A DNA stretch of 64,000 nt from Gammaproteobacteria bacterium 53_120_T64 (GTDB taxonomy: Bacteria > Pseudomonadota > Gammaproteobacteria > Pseudomonadales > Porticoccaceae), in assembly GCA_002162815.1 (NCBI GenBank), contig MAAT01000047.1, positions 1-64,000 on the forward strand, given 5' to 3'. Each line of letters begins with the position of its first letter. The first letter of the stretch is position 1. Shown here one piece after another: positions 17,158 to 27,311 of this stretch. The translations under genes and the position numbers were made by a program. The notes under the pieces are model-generated. The model was given only the letters and a program-made list of their open reading frames with translations. It ran no database searches and was not told the DNA's origin.

Positions 17158-17161
17158 GGCT

Positions 17162-18415
17162 TTAGGCTGAAGCCTGGTTTTCATTGGCACCGTTCCAGGG
17201 CGCGACTTTAAACAATAAAAGCATGCCGGGTAGGGCGAGTAGCGCGCAGATGTAGAAAAACTGCTCCCAACCGACAGCCTCCACCAAATACCCCGTACCC
17301 GCACTGGCAACGGTGCGGGGCACTGCGGTTAGTGCCGTAAACAGTGCAAACTGAGTGGCGCTATGGAGGCGACTGGTGGTGCGGGCAATAAAGGCGATAA
17401 AGGCCGCGGCACCGAGGCCGACACCGAGGTATTCAAAGCCGATCACCAGCGCCAGTAACCACAGTCCCTCGCCGACATGGGCCATCAGCGCGAAGCCGAA
17501 AATTGAAAGCAGCTGTACCACGCCAAACACCCACAGGGCGCGATTGATACCGATTCTTATCATCATCAAACCACCGAGCAGGCCGCCGACAATCATCGGC
17601 CACAGAGCGGCGTGCTTGGCGATAATGCCAATTTCCGATAGCTCAAAGCCCATGTCGATATAAAACGGTGTCGCCAGGGCGGTTGCCAGATTGTCACCCA
17701 GCTTGTAGAGAAACATAAAGCACAACACCAGTAGCGCCTGGGAAAGCCCGAGGCGCTGGAAAAATTCGCGGAAGGGTTCAACGATAGCGGCCTGCAGCGT
17801 GGCCGGGGCAGGGCTGGGGTGGGCGGGTTCTTTAATGGATAGCGTCAGTGCGATGGCGACCGACATAAACGCAGCGGTGATTAAAAATACGGTATCCCAG
17901 GGCAGGAAGTCGGCGAGAATTAATGACAGTGAACCCGGCACCAGCCCGGCAATGCGATAGGCGTTAACATGAATAGAGTTGCCGATGCCGAGTTCAATGT
18001 CGGGCAGTAATTCACGACGATAGGCGTCGATAACAATGTCCTGGCTGGCACTTAAAAAGGCGATAAAACCGCAGAGCGTGGCGAGGGGCCAAAGCTGTGT
18101 TGCCGTGTCAAATTGTGGCAGGGCGGCGATGCAGCATAGAAGACCGACCTGAGTCAGGAGCATCCAGCCCCGGCGACGGCCGAGCAGGGGTAGCGGGTAG
18201 CGCTCTAGTAGCGGCGACCAGAAAAATTTCCAGGTGTAGGGCAGGCCTATTAAGGTAAAGAGGCCGATTTCCTTAAGGCCAACCCCCTCCGTGCGCAGCC
18301 AGGCGGGCACCAGTTGAAACAAAATGAAGAGGGGTAGGCCCGAGGCAAAGCCGGTAAACACACAGATCAGCATACGTCGGTTGAAAATAATGTCGCGCAG
18401 AGGCTGGCTACTCAT
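17162..18415 (-). CDS. ampG: Muropeptide permease AmpG (MFS transporter)
   Basis: AmpG imports GlcNAc-anhydroMurNAc peptides into the cytoplasm, the step before AmpD in peptidoglycan recycling. The 417-residue protein has 12 predicted membrane helices. The N-terminal half is clearly AmpG-like: GFASGLPLFIL (about residues 22-32), KFFWSPLLERYPLP, LGRRRGWML (about 77-86) and FLSASQDIVIDAYRRELLP (about 120-138). Some related acetyl-CoA or drug MFS permeases share this pattern, but convergence with ampDE makes AmpG the best call. Confidence 0.92.
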   Translation of the reverse strand: MSSQPLRDIIFNRRMLICVFTGFASGLPLFILFQLVPAWLRTEGVGLKEIGLFTLIGLPYTWKFFWSPLLERYPLPLLGRRRGWMLLTQVGLLCCIAALPQFDTATQLWPLATLCGFIAFLSASQDIVIDAYRRELLPDIELGIGNSIHVNAYRIAGLVPGSLSLILADFLPWDTVFLITAAFMSVAIALTLSIKEPAHPSPAPATLQAAIVEPFREFFQRLGLSQALLVLCFMFLYKLGDNLATALATPFYIDMGFELSEIGIIAKHAALWPMIVGGLLGGLMMIRIGINRALWVFGVVQLLSIFGFALMAHVGEGLWLLALVIGFEYLGVGLGAAAFIAFIARTTSRLHSATQFALFTALTAVPRTVASAGTGYLVEAVGWEQFFYICALLALPGMLLLFKVAPWNGANENQASA

Positions 18416-18570
18416 GGTGTGCCCGGGTATAAGTCAGCGACTACTTTAAAGCAAACAGAGCTTCGCCGACCAGAGCATGGACAAATTTAATTGGCGTGCT
18501 TGGATGCTTGAATTTGCGGCCTTTAGCCCAATCAATGGATAATACCTTGAGGTTTTATTATGGAGTTGTC

Positions 18571-19014
18571 GTGCGCGTTCTGTTGTTGATTTTTATTATC
18601 GTACCGATTGTTGAAATGTGGTTGTTGCTGCAAGTGGGTGGCGTTATTGGCGCGGTGCCGACCATCGCCGCCGTACTGTTGACCGCAATGGTGGGCTTGG
18701 CCCTGTTGCGACGCCAGGGGCTGAGCACTGTGCTGCGGGTCAATCAGCGCATGGCAAGTGGCGAGCTGCCCGCCCAAGAAATGCTTGAGGGCATTGTCTT
18801 GGCGGTCTCCGGAGCGCTCTTGCTGACACCGGGTTTTTTCACCGATGCCCTGGGCTTTGCCGGCTTGACGCCATTGCTACGGCAGTGGTTGGTCGCGCGT
18901 TTAGTGGCGCGGGTAAAGGTCTTCGATGGCAATGTTGGTGCCGGCGCAGGTTTCCGCGATGAGAAAAGCCACAAGACACTTGAGGGCGAGTACTGGCGTG
19001 AGGATGAGCCTTAA
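18571..19014 (+). CDS. fxsA: FxsA family membrane protein
   Basis: FxsA is a small cytoplasmic-membrane protein; in E. coli its overproduction relieves exclusion of phage T7 by the F plasmid. The product has ~148 residues: two close hydrophobic helices at the N-terminus, a LLRRQGLSTVLRVNQRMASGELPAQEM stretch, a third hydrophobic segment with LLTPGFFTDALGF, the family hallmark, and a charged tail. A longer frame begins at 18496, but GGAG at 18562-18565 is correctly spaced for the GTG at 18571 and the protein then opens with the normal membrane helix. As in E. coli it is immediately upstream of groESL. Confidence 0.9.
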   Translation: MRVLLLIFIIVPIVEMWLLLQVGGVIGAVPTIAAVLLTAMVGLALLRRQGLSTVLRVNQRMASGELPAQEMLEGIVLAVSGALLLTPGFFTDALGFAGLTPLLRQWLVARLVARVKVFDGNVGAGAGFRDEKSHKTLEGEYWREDEP

Positions 19015-19078
19015 GGTCAATCACAGCCTAAACACGGGTGCGGGTGGTGGGCGAAATGGATAATTTTATGGGCCAGCC

Positions 19079-19106
19079 CTTGATTTCCATTTTGCTGCCT
19101 CCAGAT
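19079..19106 (+). promoter_or_regulatory. Heat-shock (sigma-32-type) promoter of groESL
   Basis: CTTGATT at 19079-19085, a 13-base spacer and CTCCAGAT at 19099-19106 match the sigma-32 pattern (CTTGAAA, 11-16 bases, CCCCATNT) with a few differences. The element lies ~70 bases before groES. No CIRCE element was seen. Confidence 0.55.
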
Positions 19107-19173
19107 AGTTGTCAGCTTCGGTCTTTATAGGGCCGAACACAGTTACTTAATGCAATATAAGAGGTGGAGTTAA

Positions 19174-19470
19174 ATGAAAATTCGTCCCTTGCACGACCGT
19201 GTTGTCGTGCGCCGCAAGGAAGAAGAAGCAACAACGGCTGGCGGTATTATTCTGTCCGGTTCTGCTAAAGAAAAATCCAATGAAGGTGAGGTTGTCGCCG
19301 TTGGTGAAGGTCGTCTGTTGAATAGCGGCGAAATTAGCCCACTCAGTGTAAAAGTTGGCGATCAGGTTATTTTTGGTGGTTTCCCCAGTAATAACAACAT
19401 CATCAAAGATGGCGACGATGAGCTCATTATCATGAGTGAAGCTGAAATCTTCGGTGTTCTTGAAGACTAA
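19174..19470 (+). CDS. groES: Co-chaperonin GroES
   Basis: GroES is the heptameric lid that closes the GroEL folding chamber. The 98-residue product begins [18 protein letters not shown] and contains the mobile loop (about residues 16-33, [14 protein letters not shown]) and the GDQVIFG turn. Codon use is biased like that of highly expressed genes. A strong AAGAGGTGGAG site precedes the ATG. It forms an operon with groEL 56 bp downstream. Confidence 0.98.
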   Translation: MKIRPLHDRVVVRRKEEEATTAGGIILSGSAKEKSNEGEVVAVGEGRLLNSGEISPLSVKVGDQVIFGGFPSNNNIIKDGDDELIIMSEAEIFGVLED

Positions 19471-19514
19471 TATCAGTTTCCCGGTATTCCACTAGAAATT
19501 AAGACATAGATTAA

Positions 19515-21194
<1,680 letters not shown>

Positions 21195-21211
21195 GCCAGT
21201 CCCCTCCACAT

Positions 21212-21243
21212 AAAAAAACCCCGCTATTTGCGGGGTTTTTTTA
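21212..21243. terminator. Intrinsic terminator after groEL
   Basis: The stem AACCCCGC / GCGGGGTT with loop TATTT is flanked by A7 and T7 runs, giving a symmetrical, probably bidirectional, terminator directly after groESL. Confidence 0.92.
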
Positions 21244-21394
21244 TGTCTGCTTAATTTCGATCAATGGTTTTATTCACACCGCGTTATGACTAGAATAGCG
21301 CCTGATAAATTCATAGTTGCTTGCCAGTACACTCTTGGCTGAGACGGCTGTGATAAAAACGACACTACAAACTGACAGAGCTGAGACTATAACT

Positions 21395-22051
21395 ATGGAA
21401 AACTTTTCTTCGATGGAGTTCATCAACTTTATTTTTCGCTGGGGGCATTTAATGTTCGGCATCACCTGGATAGGTCTGCTGTACTATTTCAACTTTATCC
21501 AGGGCGGTTATTTTAAGCAGGCTACACCTGAAGCTCTGTCCGATGCGAAAGCGAAGCTGGCACCGAGTGCCTTGTGGTGGTTCCGTTGGGGTGCAATGTT
21601 TACCTTCATTACCGGTGTGGTTTTGTTGATGGGCGTGCAAAAGCAGGGCGTAATGAACGAGTACATCGTCGCCGGTGCCGCCCTTGGTACCTTGATGTTC
21701 CTCAATGTTTGGCTGATTATCTGGCCCAACCAGAAAATTGCCTTGGGCATGGTTGAGGGTGATGGCCCCACTGCAGCGGGCAAAGCACTGCTGGCCTCGC
21801 GTACTAATACCCTGTTCTCTGCACCGATGGCCTACTGCATGTTGGCCTCTTCGCACATGGGCTACGATGCCGGTAATCTGCTCAGCGCCAATGGCGGCGG
21901 CACCGCTTTGTACGTGGTGTTGGCCTTGATCGCGGCACTGGAAGTCAACGCCATTGTCGGTAAGCAGGGTCCAATGACAACAGTGAAGGGTGTTATCCAC
22001 TCAAGCATTGGTCTGTCCGTGCTTATGATTGCGATCTTTCAATACGTTTAA
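21395..22051 (+). CDS. PuuD-type (DUF989) integral membrane protein without a cytochrome domain
   Basis: This is a ~218-residue membrane protein with about six hydrophobic helices. RWGHLMFGITWIGLLYYFNF near the N-terminus and conserved His residues (WGHLMFG, SSHMGYD) resemble the membrane domain of urate hydroxylase PuuD, in which a C-terminal cytochrome c domain follows. No CxxCH motif is present here, and none of the usual purine-catabolism neighbours are near. The ATG at 21395 is chosen over a start at 21317 because the longer form adds only non-conserved residues. It is bounded by terminators on both sides, so it is a single-gene unit. Function unknown; haem binding is possible. Confidence 0.7.
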   Translation: MENFSSMEFINFIFRWGHLMFGITWIGLLYYFNFIQGGYFKQATPEALSDAKAKLAPSALWWFRWGAMFTFITGVVLLMGVQKQGVMNEYIVAGAALGTLMFLNVWLIIWPNQKIALGMVEGDGPTAAGKALLASRTNTLFSAPMAYCMLASSHMGYDAGNLLSANGGGTALYVVLALIAALEVNAIVGKQGPMTTVKGVIHSSIGLSVLMIAIFQYV

Positions 22052-22069
22052 GATTTAAATCATAAAAAA

Positions 22070-22096
22070 ACCGGCCACAACTGGCCGGTTTTTTTA
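22070..22096. terminator. Intrinsic terminator after the PuuD-like gene
   Basis: A perfect stem CCGGCCA / TGGCCGG (22071-22077 and 22082-22088) with a four-base loop is flanked by A7 and T7 runs, so it may act in both directions. Confidence 0.92.
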
Positions 22097-22160
22097 TGGG
22101 TCGAGTTCGACAAAAGTGTATAATTTCAGCAGTGCCAGCCTCTGTAGACAGTGATTACGA

Positions 22161-22955
22161 ATGAGCGAAAAAAAATCCAATCGCCGTGAACCCTTCATTG
22201 CCCGGCGTGATGAACCGGTTGCTCTGCATGTTGATTTACCTGCGCAGAAAAAAAAGCCACGATCTGTTAGCCCCCCCACTGTCACCGAGTCGAAAAAACT
22301 CGGCTTCATTGTGCTGTGTTTTCTGGTCGGCCTGTTGAGTCTTAGTCTGGCAGCCTTATCTGTCTTTTCCTGGCGCCAGAGCCAATCTCAGCAGCTCCTG
22401 CAACAGCGTTTCGATGATCTTGCCCAGCGCCTTGAATCCAGTGATGAGTCCGTTGCGCAATCGGGTGCGGCCCTGGCAATTAAGCTCAGTCAGCAGGAAG
22501 AAACCTTGGAAAAACACTGGTCGGAGATTAAAAAGCTCTGGGGTGTGGCGAATGACCGCAATAAAAAGGCCATTAAAAGCCTGCAGCTCGCCGATGCGGA
22601 TGTTAAAACAGGTCTGCAGAAAATTCAGCAATCTGCTGCGTCTTTGCAAATGGGCTTGAGTGGCGTGCGCAAGCGTTTAAAAAGTATGCAGGGCGAAGTA
22701 AAGAAGGTGAGCAGCGCCTCATTGGCAGTCAGTGCGCAAAGCGATGATTTTCAAGAGCAGGTGCACAGCCTCGGTCGGAAGCTTAAGGGCTTTGATAGTG
22801 AGGCTGCGAGTTTGCAAAAACTGATCGAGAAAAACCGCCAGAGCCAAAGTCGTCGTCTGGCGGAATTTGAGCAGGCGGTAAAATCGATGGATGCCTTTAG
22901 AAGGCAAACCAACGAGAAATTTAGCCGTTTACATCCCGCCCCGACAGCGCCTTAG
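22161..22955 (+). CDS. Membrane-anchored coiled-coil protein, hypothetical
   Basis: This 264-residue protein is not recognised as a named family. It has a basic cytoplasmic N-terminus (about residues 1-46), one membrane helix (about 48-70, LGFIVLCFLVGLLSLSLAAL), and then a long Gln/Ser/Lys-rich, heptad-patterned region (about 75-255) typical of an extended coiled coil in the periplasm. The topology resembles small envelope-spanning or divisome-associated proteins, but no motif supports a specific role. It is 50 bp upstream of the fumarase gene and could be co-transcribed with it. Confidence 0.75.
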   Translation: MSEKKSNRREPFIARRDEPVALHVDLPAQKKKPRSVSPPTVTESKKLGFIVLCFLVGLLSLSLAALSVFSWRQSQSQQLLQQRFDDLAQRLESSDESVAQSGAALAIKLSQQEETLEKHWSEIKKLWGVANDRNKKAIKSLQLADADVKTGLQKIQQSAASLQMGLSGVRKRLKSMQGEVKKVSSASLAVSAQSDDFQEQVHSLGRKLKGFDSEAASLQKLIEKNRQSQSRRLAEFEQAVKSMDAFRRQTNEKFSRLHPAPTAP

Positions 22956-23005
22956 TGTGTTGTGATCGTCGGCGATTATTTTATTGAACAAGTGAGAGAG
23001 ATGTT

Positions 23006-24523
23006 ATGACCGTCATCCGTCAGCAAGATTTAATTCAGGGTGTGGCCGATGCGCTACAGTTTATTTCCTACTACCACCCGGTCGATTTCATCAAGGCTGT
23101 GGACGAAGCCTATCAGCGCGAGGAGTCTCAGGCGGCGAAGGATGCGATGGCGCAAATACTGGTCAATTCGCGGATGTGTGCGATGGGCAATCGGCCGATT
23201 TGTCAGGATACTGGCATCGTCACCGTGTTCCTCAAAGTCGGTATGAATGTGCAGTGGCAGAGTGATCTTAATGTCACCGATATGGTCAATGAGGGCGTGC
23301 GTCAGGCCTATATGTATCCCGACAACATACTGCGTGCCTCCATTCTCGATGATCCCGATGGCGCACGTAAAAATACTGGCGACAATACCCCCGCCGTTAT
23401 TCACTACGAAATCGTCGCTGGCGACCAGGTTGAAGTCTACGTTGCCGCCAAGGGCGGTGGCTCCGAGGCCAAGGCAAAATTTGCCATGCTCAACCCGTCA
23501 GACTCCGTAGTCGATTGGGTGCTTGAGCAAGTGCCGAAGATGGGTGCGGGCTGGTGTCCACCGGGGATGCTGGGTATTGGTATTGGTGGCACGGCGGAAA
23601 AAGCCATGTTGCTGGCTAAAGAAGTGTTGCTCGACCCGATCGATATTCACGAGCTGGAGGAACGCGGCGCCGAAAACCGTAGCGAAGAGCTGCGTTTGGA
23701 GCTAATGACGAAGGTCAATGCCCTGGGCATTGGTGCTCAGGGGCTCGGCGGTTTGACCACCGTGCTCGATGTTAAAATTAAGGACTATCCGACTCACGCC
23801 GCCAATAAGGCCGTGGCGATGATCCCCAATTGTGCGGCCACTCGTCACACCCATTTTACTCTGGATGGCAGCGGCCCCGCAGAGTTGACACCGCCAAACC
23901 TCGATGATTGGCCTGACATCGCCTGGGAAGTGGGCGACAGTGTACGTCGCGCCAATCTCGACGAGCTGACCCCCGAATCGATACAGGAATGGCGCAGTGG
24001 CGAGACCGTACTGCTCTCGGGAAAACTATTGACCGGCCGCGATGCTGCCCACAAAAAAATCACCGATATGCTGGCCAATGGCGAAACCTTGCCGGTCGAC
24101 TTTAGCAACCGCTTTATTTACTACGTCGGTCCGGTTGATCCCGTTGACGGCGAGGTGGTTGGCCCGGCGGGTCCGACCACGGCGACACGAATGGATAAAT
24201 TCACCCGCACCATGCTGGAGCAAACCGGCTTAATAGGCATGGTTGGTAAAGCCGAGCGGGGTGGGCTGGCCATCGACGCCATTCGCGATAATAAGGCGGT
24301 GTACTTAATGGCTGTTGGCGGCGCTGCTTATTTGGTATCGAAGGCCATTACGGCGGCAAAAGTCGTGGCCTTTCCCGAGCTGGGTATGGAGGCCATTTAT
24401 GAGTTTGAAGTGGTCGATATGCCGGTCACTGTGGCGGTGGATAGCAAGGGTGACTCGGTGCATCGCAGTGGTCCGGCGCAATGGCAGGCAATTATTGAGC
24501 AGCGCGCGCTGGATGTTAAATAG
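23006..24523 (+). CDS. fumA: Fumarate hydratase, class I (single chain)
   Basis: Class I fumarase hydrates fumarate to L-malate in the TCA cycle and carries an oxygen-sensitive [4Fe-4S] cluster. The 505-residue chain joins the alpha and beta parts. The N-terminal part has AMGNRPICQDTGIVTVF (about residues 56-72) with one cluster Cys, and MIPNCAATRHTHFTLDGSGP near residue 275 carries another. The C-terminal part has YYVGPVDPVDGEVVGPAGPTTATRMD, the beta-domain signature. The length matches the Pseudomonas-type enzyme. The symbol fumA is used loosely, because paralogues cannot be told apart here. Confidence 0.93.
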   Translation: MTVIRQQDLIQGVADALQFISYYHPVDFIKAVDEAYQREESQAAKDAMAQILVNSRMCAMGNRPICQDTGIVTVFLKVGMNVQWQSDLNVTDMVNEGVRQAYMYPDNILRASILDDPDGARKNTGDNTPAVIHYEIVAGDQVEVYVAAKGGGSEAKAKFAMLNPSDSVVDWVLEQVPKMGAGWCPPGMLGIGIGGTAEKAMLLAKEVLLDPIDIHELEERGAENRSEELRLELMTKVNALGIGAQGLGGLTTVLDVKIKDYPTHAANKAVAMIPNCAATRHTHFTLDGSGPAELTPPNLDDWPDIAWEVGDSVRRANLDELTPESIQEWRSGETVLLSGKLLTGRDAAHKKITDMLANGETLPVDFSNRFIYYVGPVDPVDGEVVGPAGPTTATRMDKFTRTMLEQTGLIGMVGKAERGGLAIDAIRDNKAVYLMAVGGAAYLVSKAITAAKVVAFPELGMEAIYEFEVVDMPVTVAVDSKGDSVHRSGPAQWQAIIEQRALDVK

Positions 24524-24580
24524 GTGGCTAGAGGCGTTAACTTACTAATGCCAACGGCTTTTTTCATATGACATAATCTT

Positions 24581-24609
24581 GGCACAGTCTATGGTCTGTG
24601 CCTTTTTTT
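24581..24609 (+). terminator. Intrinsic terminator after fumarase
   Basis: The stem GGCACAG / CTGTGCC (24581-24587 and 24596-24602) has an eight-base loop and is followed by seven T residues. It lies between fumarase and the OmpA-family gene, so the latter needs its own promoter. Confidence 0.85.
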
Positions 24610-24656
24610 CGTGGGTTTTCATTGTTGCAAGACAACTAAGCATAGAGGGAAGAGCA

Positions 24657-25646
24657 ATGGTTAAATTGAGTACGATAGGGATAGCGGGAGCGGCTTTTTT
24701 GGCGTCAACATCGGTGGCGAATGTCAGTGCCAATGAGGGCTTGTATCTGGGCGGTTCGCTTACCGGCTATTACCTGGATAGCCGCCGTTTTCAGGGCGGT
24801 GATGAAGAAAAGACCGTCGCTGGTATTAATTTGGGCTATCGTTTTGCCAATAATTGGGCGCTAGAGGGGGGTGTCGGTACCGAGCTCGGTGGCAATGACG
24901 TGTCAGAAATGATTAAGCTCGATGCCATTTATTGGTTCGACGAAAATAGCAAAGGTTGGACGCCCTACCTGGTGGCGGGTTTGGCCAACTACCATTTAGA
25001 TAATCAACTCGACCTGAATGATAGAGAGGGTTTTACTACCCAGGTGGCTCTGGGTGTGGGTTTGTCGAAAATGCTCGACCCTCAATGGGAGTTTCGTTCC
25101 GACGTGCGTATTTTGCACAAGGTGCGCCATGACCAGGATGGTACGAATGACGGTGCCTTGAATCTGGCGCTGAATTATTATTTCAATCCACCGAAGCCGA
25201 TGGCCGTTGCAGTGGCAGAGCCCGTTGCGGCCGTTATGGTGACACCGCCCCCAGCGGCTGAGCCGCAAGCAGAGCCCGAGGTTCGCACCATTACCGTGCG
25301 CCTGAATGTCGAGTTTGAATTTGATAAGGCGAGTGTACGGGCTATTTACGGCGATGAGCTGGAAGCGATTGCCAATGCCATGAAGGCCCATGACGATATC
25401 GAGTTGGTGCTAGAGGGACATACCGATGCCATCGGTACGGATGCGTACAATCAGGACCTTTCCGAGCGCCGCGTAATAGCCGTGGAAGCTAAACTGGCCG
25501 AGATGTACGGCCTTGATCCGGCGCGAGTATCGACTGTCGGTTACGGTGAGGCACGGCCCATTGCCGACAACAGCAGTAAGGAAGGGCGGGCACGCAACCG
25601 CCGTGTCATTGGCGAACTGTCTTATTCGGAAGTGTTTGCCGATTGA
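24657..25646 (+). CDS. OmpA-family outer-membrane porin/anchor (OprF-like)
   Basis: This is a ~329-residue precursor. The signal peptide ends near SANEG. An eight-strand OmpA-like barrel follows (about residues 20-165, with YLGGSLTGYYLDSRRF and a terminal LNLALNYYF strand), then a Pro/Ala/Glu linker (about 170-205) and a C-terminal peptidoglycan-binding OmpA domain. That domain contains VEFEFDKASV, LEGHTDAIGTDAYNQ and LSERRVIAV, with the conserved Asp and Arg that hold diaminopimelate. A longer frame begins at 24579 inside the preceding terminator; the ATG at 24657, after AGAGGGAAGAG, gives a proper signal peptide. It likely links outer membrane and cell wall. Confidence 0.92.
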   Translation: MVKLSTIGIAGAAFLASTSVANVSANEGLYLGGSLTGYYLDSRRFQGGDEEKTVAGINLGYRFANNWALEGGVGTELGGNDVSEMIKLDAIYWFDENSKGWTPYLVAGLANYHLDNQLDLNDREGFTTQVALGVGLSKMLDPQWEFRSDVRILHKVRHDQDGTNDGALNLALNYYFNPPKPMAVAVAEPVAAVMVTPPPAAEPQAEPEVRTITVRLNVEFEFDKASVRAIYGDELEAIANAMKAHDDIELVLEGHTDAIGTDAYNQDLSERRVIAVEAKLAEMYGLDPARVSTVGYGEARPIADNSSKEGRARNRRVIGELSYSEVFAD

Positions 25647-25675
25647 TGTTCTGGGTCGATAGTCTGGTTTGAAAA

Positions 25676-25701
25676 ATGGCGCTCTAGGGCGCTATTTTTT
25701 T
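25676..25701 (+). terminator. Intrinsic terminator after the OmpA-family gene
   Basis: The stem ATGGCGC / GCGCTAT (one G-U pair) has a six-base loop and is followed by seven T residues (25695-25701). Confidence 0.75.
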
Positions 25702-25816
25702 GCCCGGGGCTTTCTCTCGCCCTACCTTAGCTGTGCTAGTGTTCTCTCCGTGTCTCGTTGGTGAGACACGGCACCAAATTCCATTAATAACACTTGGCGA
25801 CAACGTCCCCGGAAGC

Positions 25817-27256
25817 ATGAAACCGACACTGTATTGGCACGACTACGAAACCACTGGCGTCGACCCCGCGCGCGATCGGCCGGTGCAATTTGCTGGGCTG
25901 CGCACCGATGAAGATCTCAATATTATCGGTGAACCTCTGGTGCAATATTGCCAGTTGCCGAGCGATTGCTTGCCCCAGCCCCAGGCCTGTTTGATTACCG
26001 GTATTACGCCGCAAAAGGCGCGGGACGAAGGCGTACCCGAGCCACAGTTTATTGCCGCAATTGAACGCGAGCTATCGCGTCCGGGCACCTGCGGCGTGGG
26101 CTACAACAGTTTGCGGTTTGACGATGAGGTCACCCGCTTTACGCTGTATCGCAACTTTTATGACCCCTATGAGCGGGAGTGGAAGCAGGGTAATTCGCGC
26201 TGGGACATTATCGATATGCTGCGCCTGACCCGCGCCCTGCGCCCCGAGGGTATTGTCTGGCCCAATAAGCCCGATGGCGCGCCCAGCTTTCGTCTTGAAG
26301 AGTTGACCGCCGCCAATAATATTGAACACGCGGCCGCTCACGATGCCTTGTCGGATGTGACGGCGACCATTGCTATGGCGCGCCTGGTTAAGACCAAGCA
26401 ACCGCGCCTCTACGACTATGTCTACAGCCATCGCCTGAAACATAAGGCGGGGCGTTTGGTGGATATGGTGACGCGCAAGCCCTTCTTTCACGTCTCCTCA
26501 CGCCTGCCGCGCGAGAATGGCTATAGTGCGATGATGATGCCGCTGGCCCCACACCCGAGCAATAAAAATGCGATGATTGCGGTGAACCTGATGGCCGACC
26601 CCGAGCCATTGCTGAGCCTCGATGCCGAGCAGATTCGTGAGCGGCTGTTTACCGCCACGGCCGAGTTACCCACAGGTGTCGAGCGGATCGCCCTGAAAGG
26701 CATCCACCTCAACCGTTGCCCGGTCATTGCCACCCCCAAATTGCTCGATAAACCGGCCGCTCAGCGCTTGGGTATTGATCTCGATCGTTGCTACCAGCAC
26801 TGGCAAAAGCTGTGCGCCGTCGACCTGAGTGAAAAAATAGCCGCCGTGTTTGCCGACGCCGACTATCCGGAGATTGAGGATCCCGAGCAGGCGCTGTACC
26901 AGGGCTTTCTGCCCAATGATGACAAGTCGATGCTGGCCACTATTCGCAGCACTCCGCTGCAAAATTTGCGCGATGATGCCCTGCTATTCCGCGATGAACG
27001 CTATAATGGCCTGCTGTTTAATTATCGTGCGCGCTACGCCAACGAGACCTTGAATACCGAGGAGCGGCAAGCTTGGCAAAGCCTCAAGCAAAAGCGACTG
27101 ATTGACGGAGAGGGCGGGTACCTAAGTATGGCCGCCTACTTTGAGGAGCTCGACACACTGCAGAGCAACCCCCAGTTGTCGGCTGACAAGGCTGCAGTAC
27201 TGAAAGCCCTGAGGACCTGGGGTAAGCAGCTGATTGGCGAATTGACCCGCTTATAG
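25817..27256 (+). CDS. sbcB: Exodeoxyribonuclease I (SbcB)
   Basis: SbcB degrades single-stranded DNA 3' to 5' and acts in mismatch repair and recombination. The 480-residue product has the DEDDh exonuclease domain first: the DxE pair in YWHDYETTGVDP (about residues 6-17), VGYNSLRFDDEV (about 94-105) and the His/Asp in AHDALSDVTATI (about 175-186). The SH3-like and helical exonuclease I C-terminal domains follow. A frame open from 25700 would add 39 residues without homology; the ATG at 25817 after GGAAG gives the conserved start. Confidence 0.95.
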   Translation: MKPTLYWHDYETTGVDPARDRPVQFAGLRTDEDLNIIGEPLVQYCQLPSDCLPQPQACLITGITPQKARDEGVPEPQFIAAIERELSRPGTCGVGYNSLRFDDEVTRFTLYRNFYDPYEREWKQGNSRWDIIDMLRLTRALRPEGIVWPNKPDGAPSFRLEELTAANNIEHAAAHDALSDVTATIAMARLVKTKQPRLYDYVYSHRLKHKAGRLVDMVTRKPFFHVSSRLPRENGYSAMMMPLAPHPSNKNAMIAVNLMADPEPLLSLDAEQIRERLFTATAELPTGVERIALKGIHLNRCPVIATPKLLDKPAAQRLGIDLDRCYQHWQKLCAVDLSEKIAAVFADADYPEIEDPEQALYQGFLPNDDKSMLATIRSTPLQNLRDDALLFRDERYNGLLFNYRARYANETLNTEERQAWQSLKQKRLIDGEGGYLSMAAYFEELDTLQSNPQLSADKAAVLKALRTWGKQLIGELTRL

Positions 27257-27311
27257 GGGGCTCAACAGCGCAGCCATTGATGATGACTTTTTACAGAGGA
27301 CCCAACCAAGC

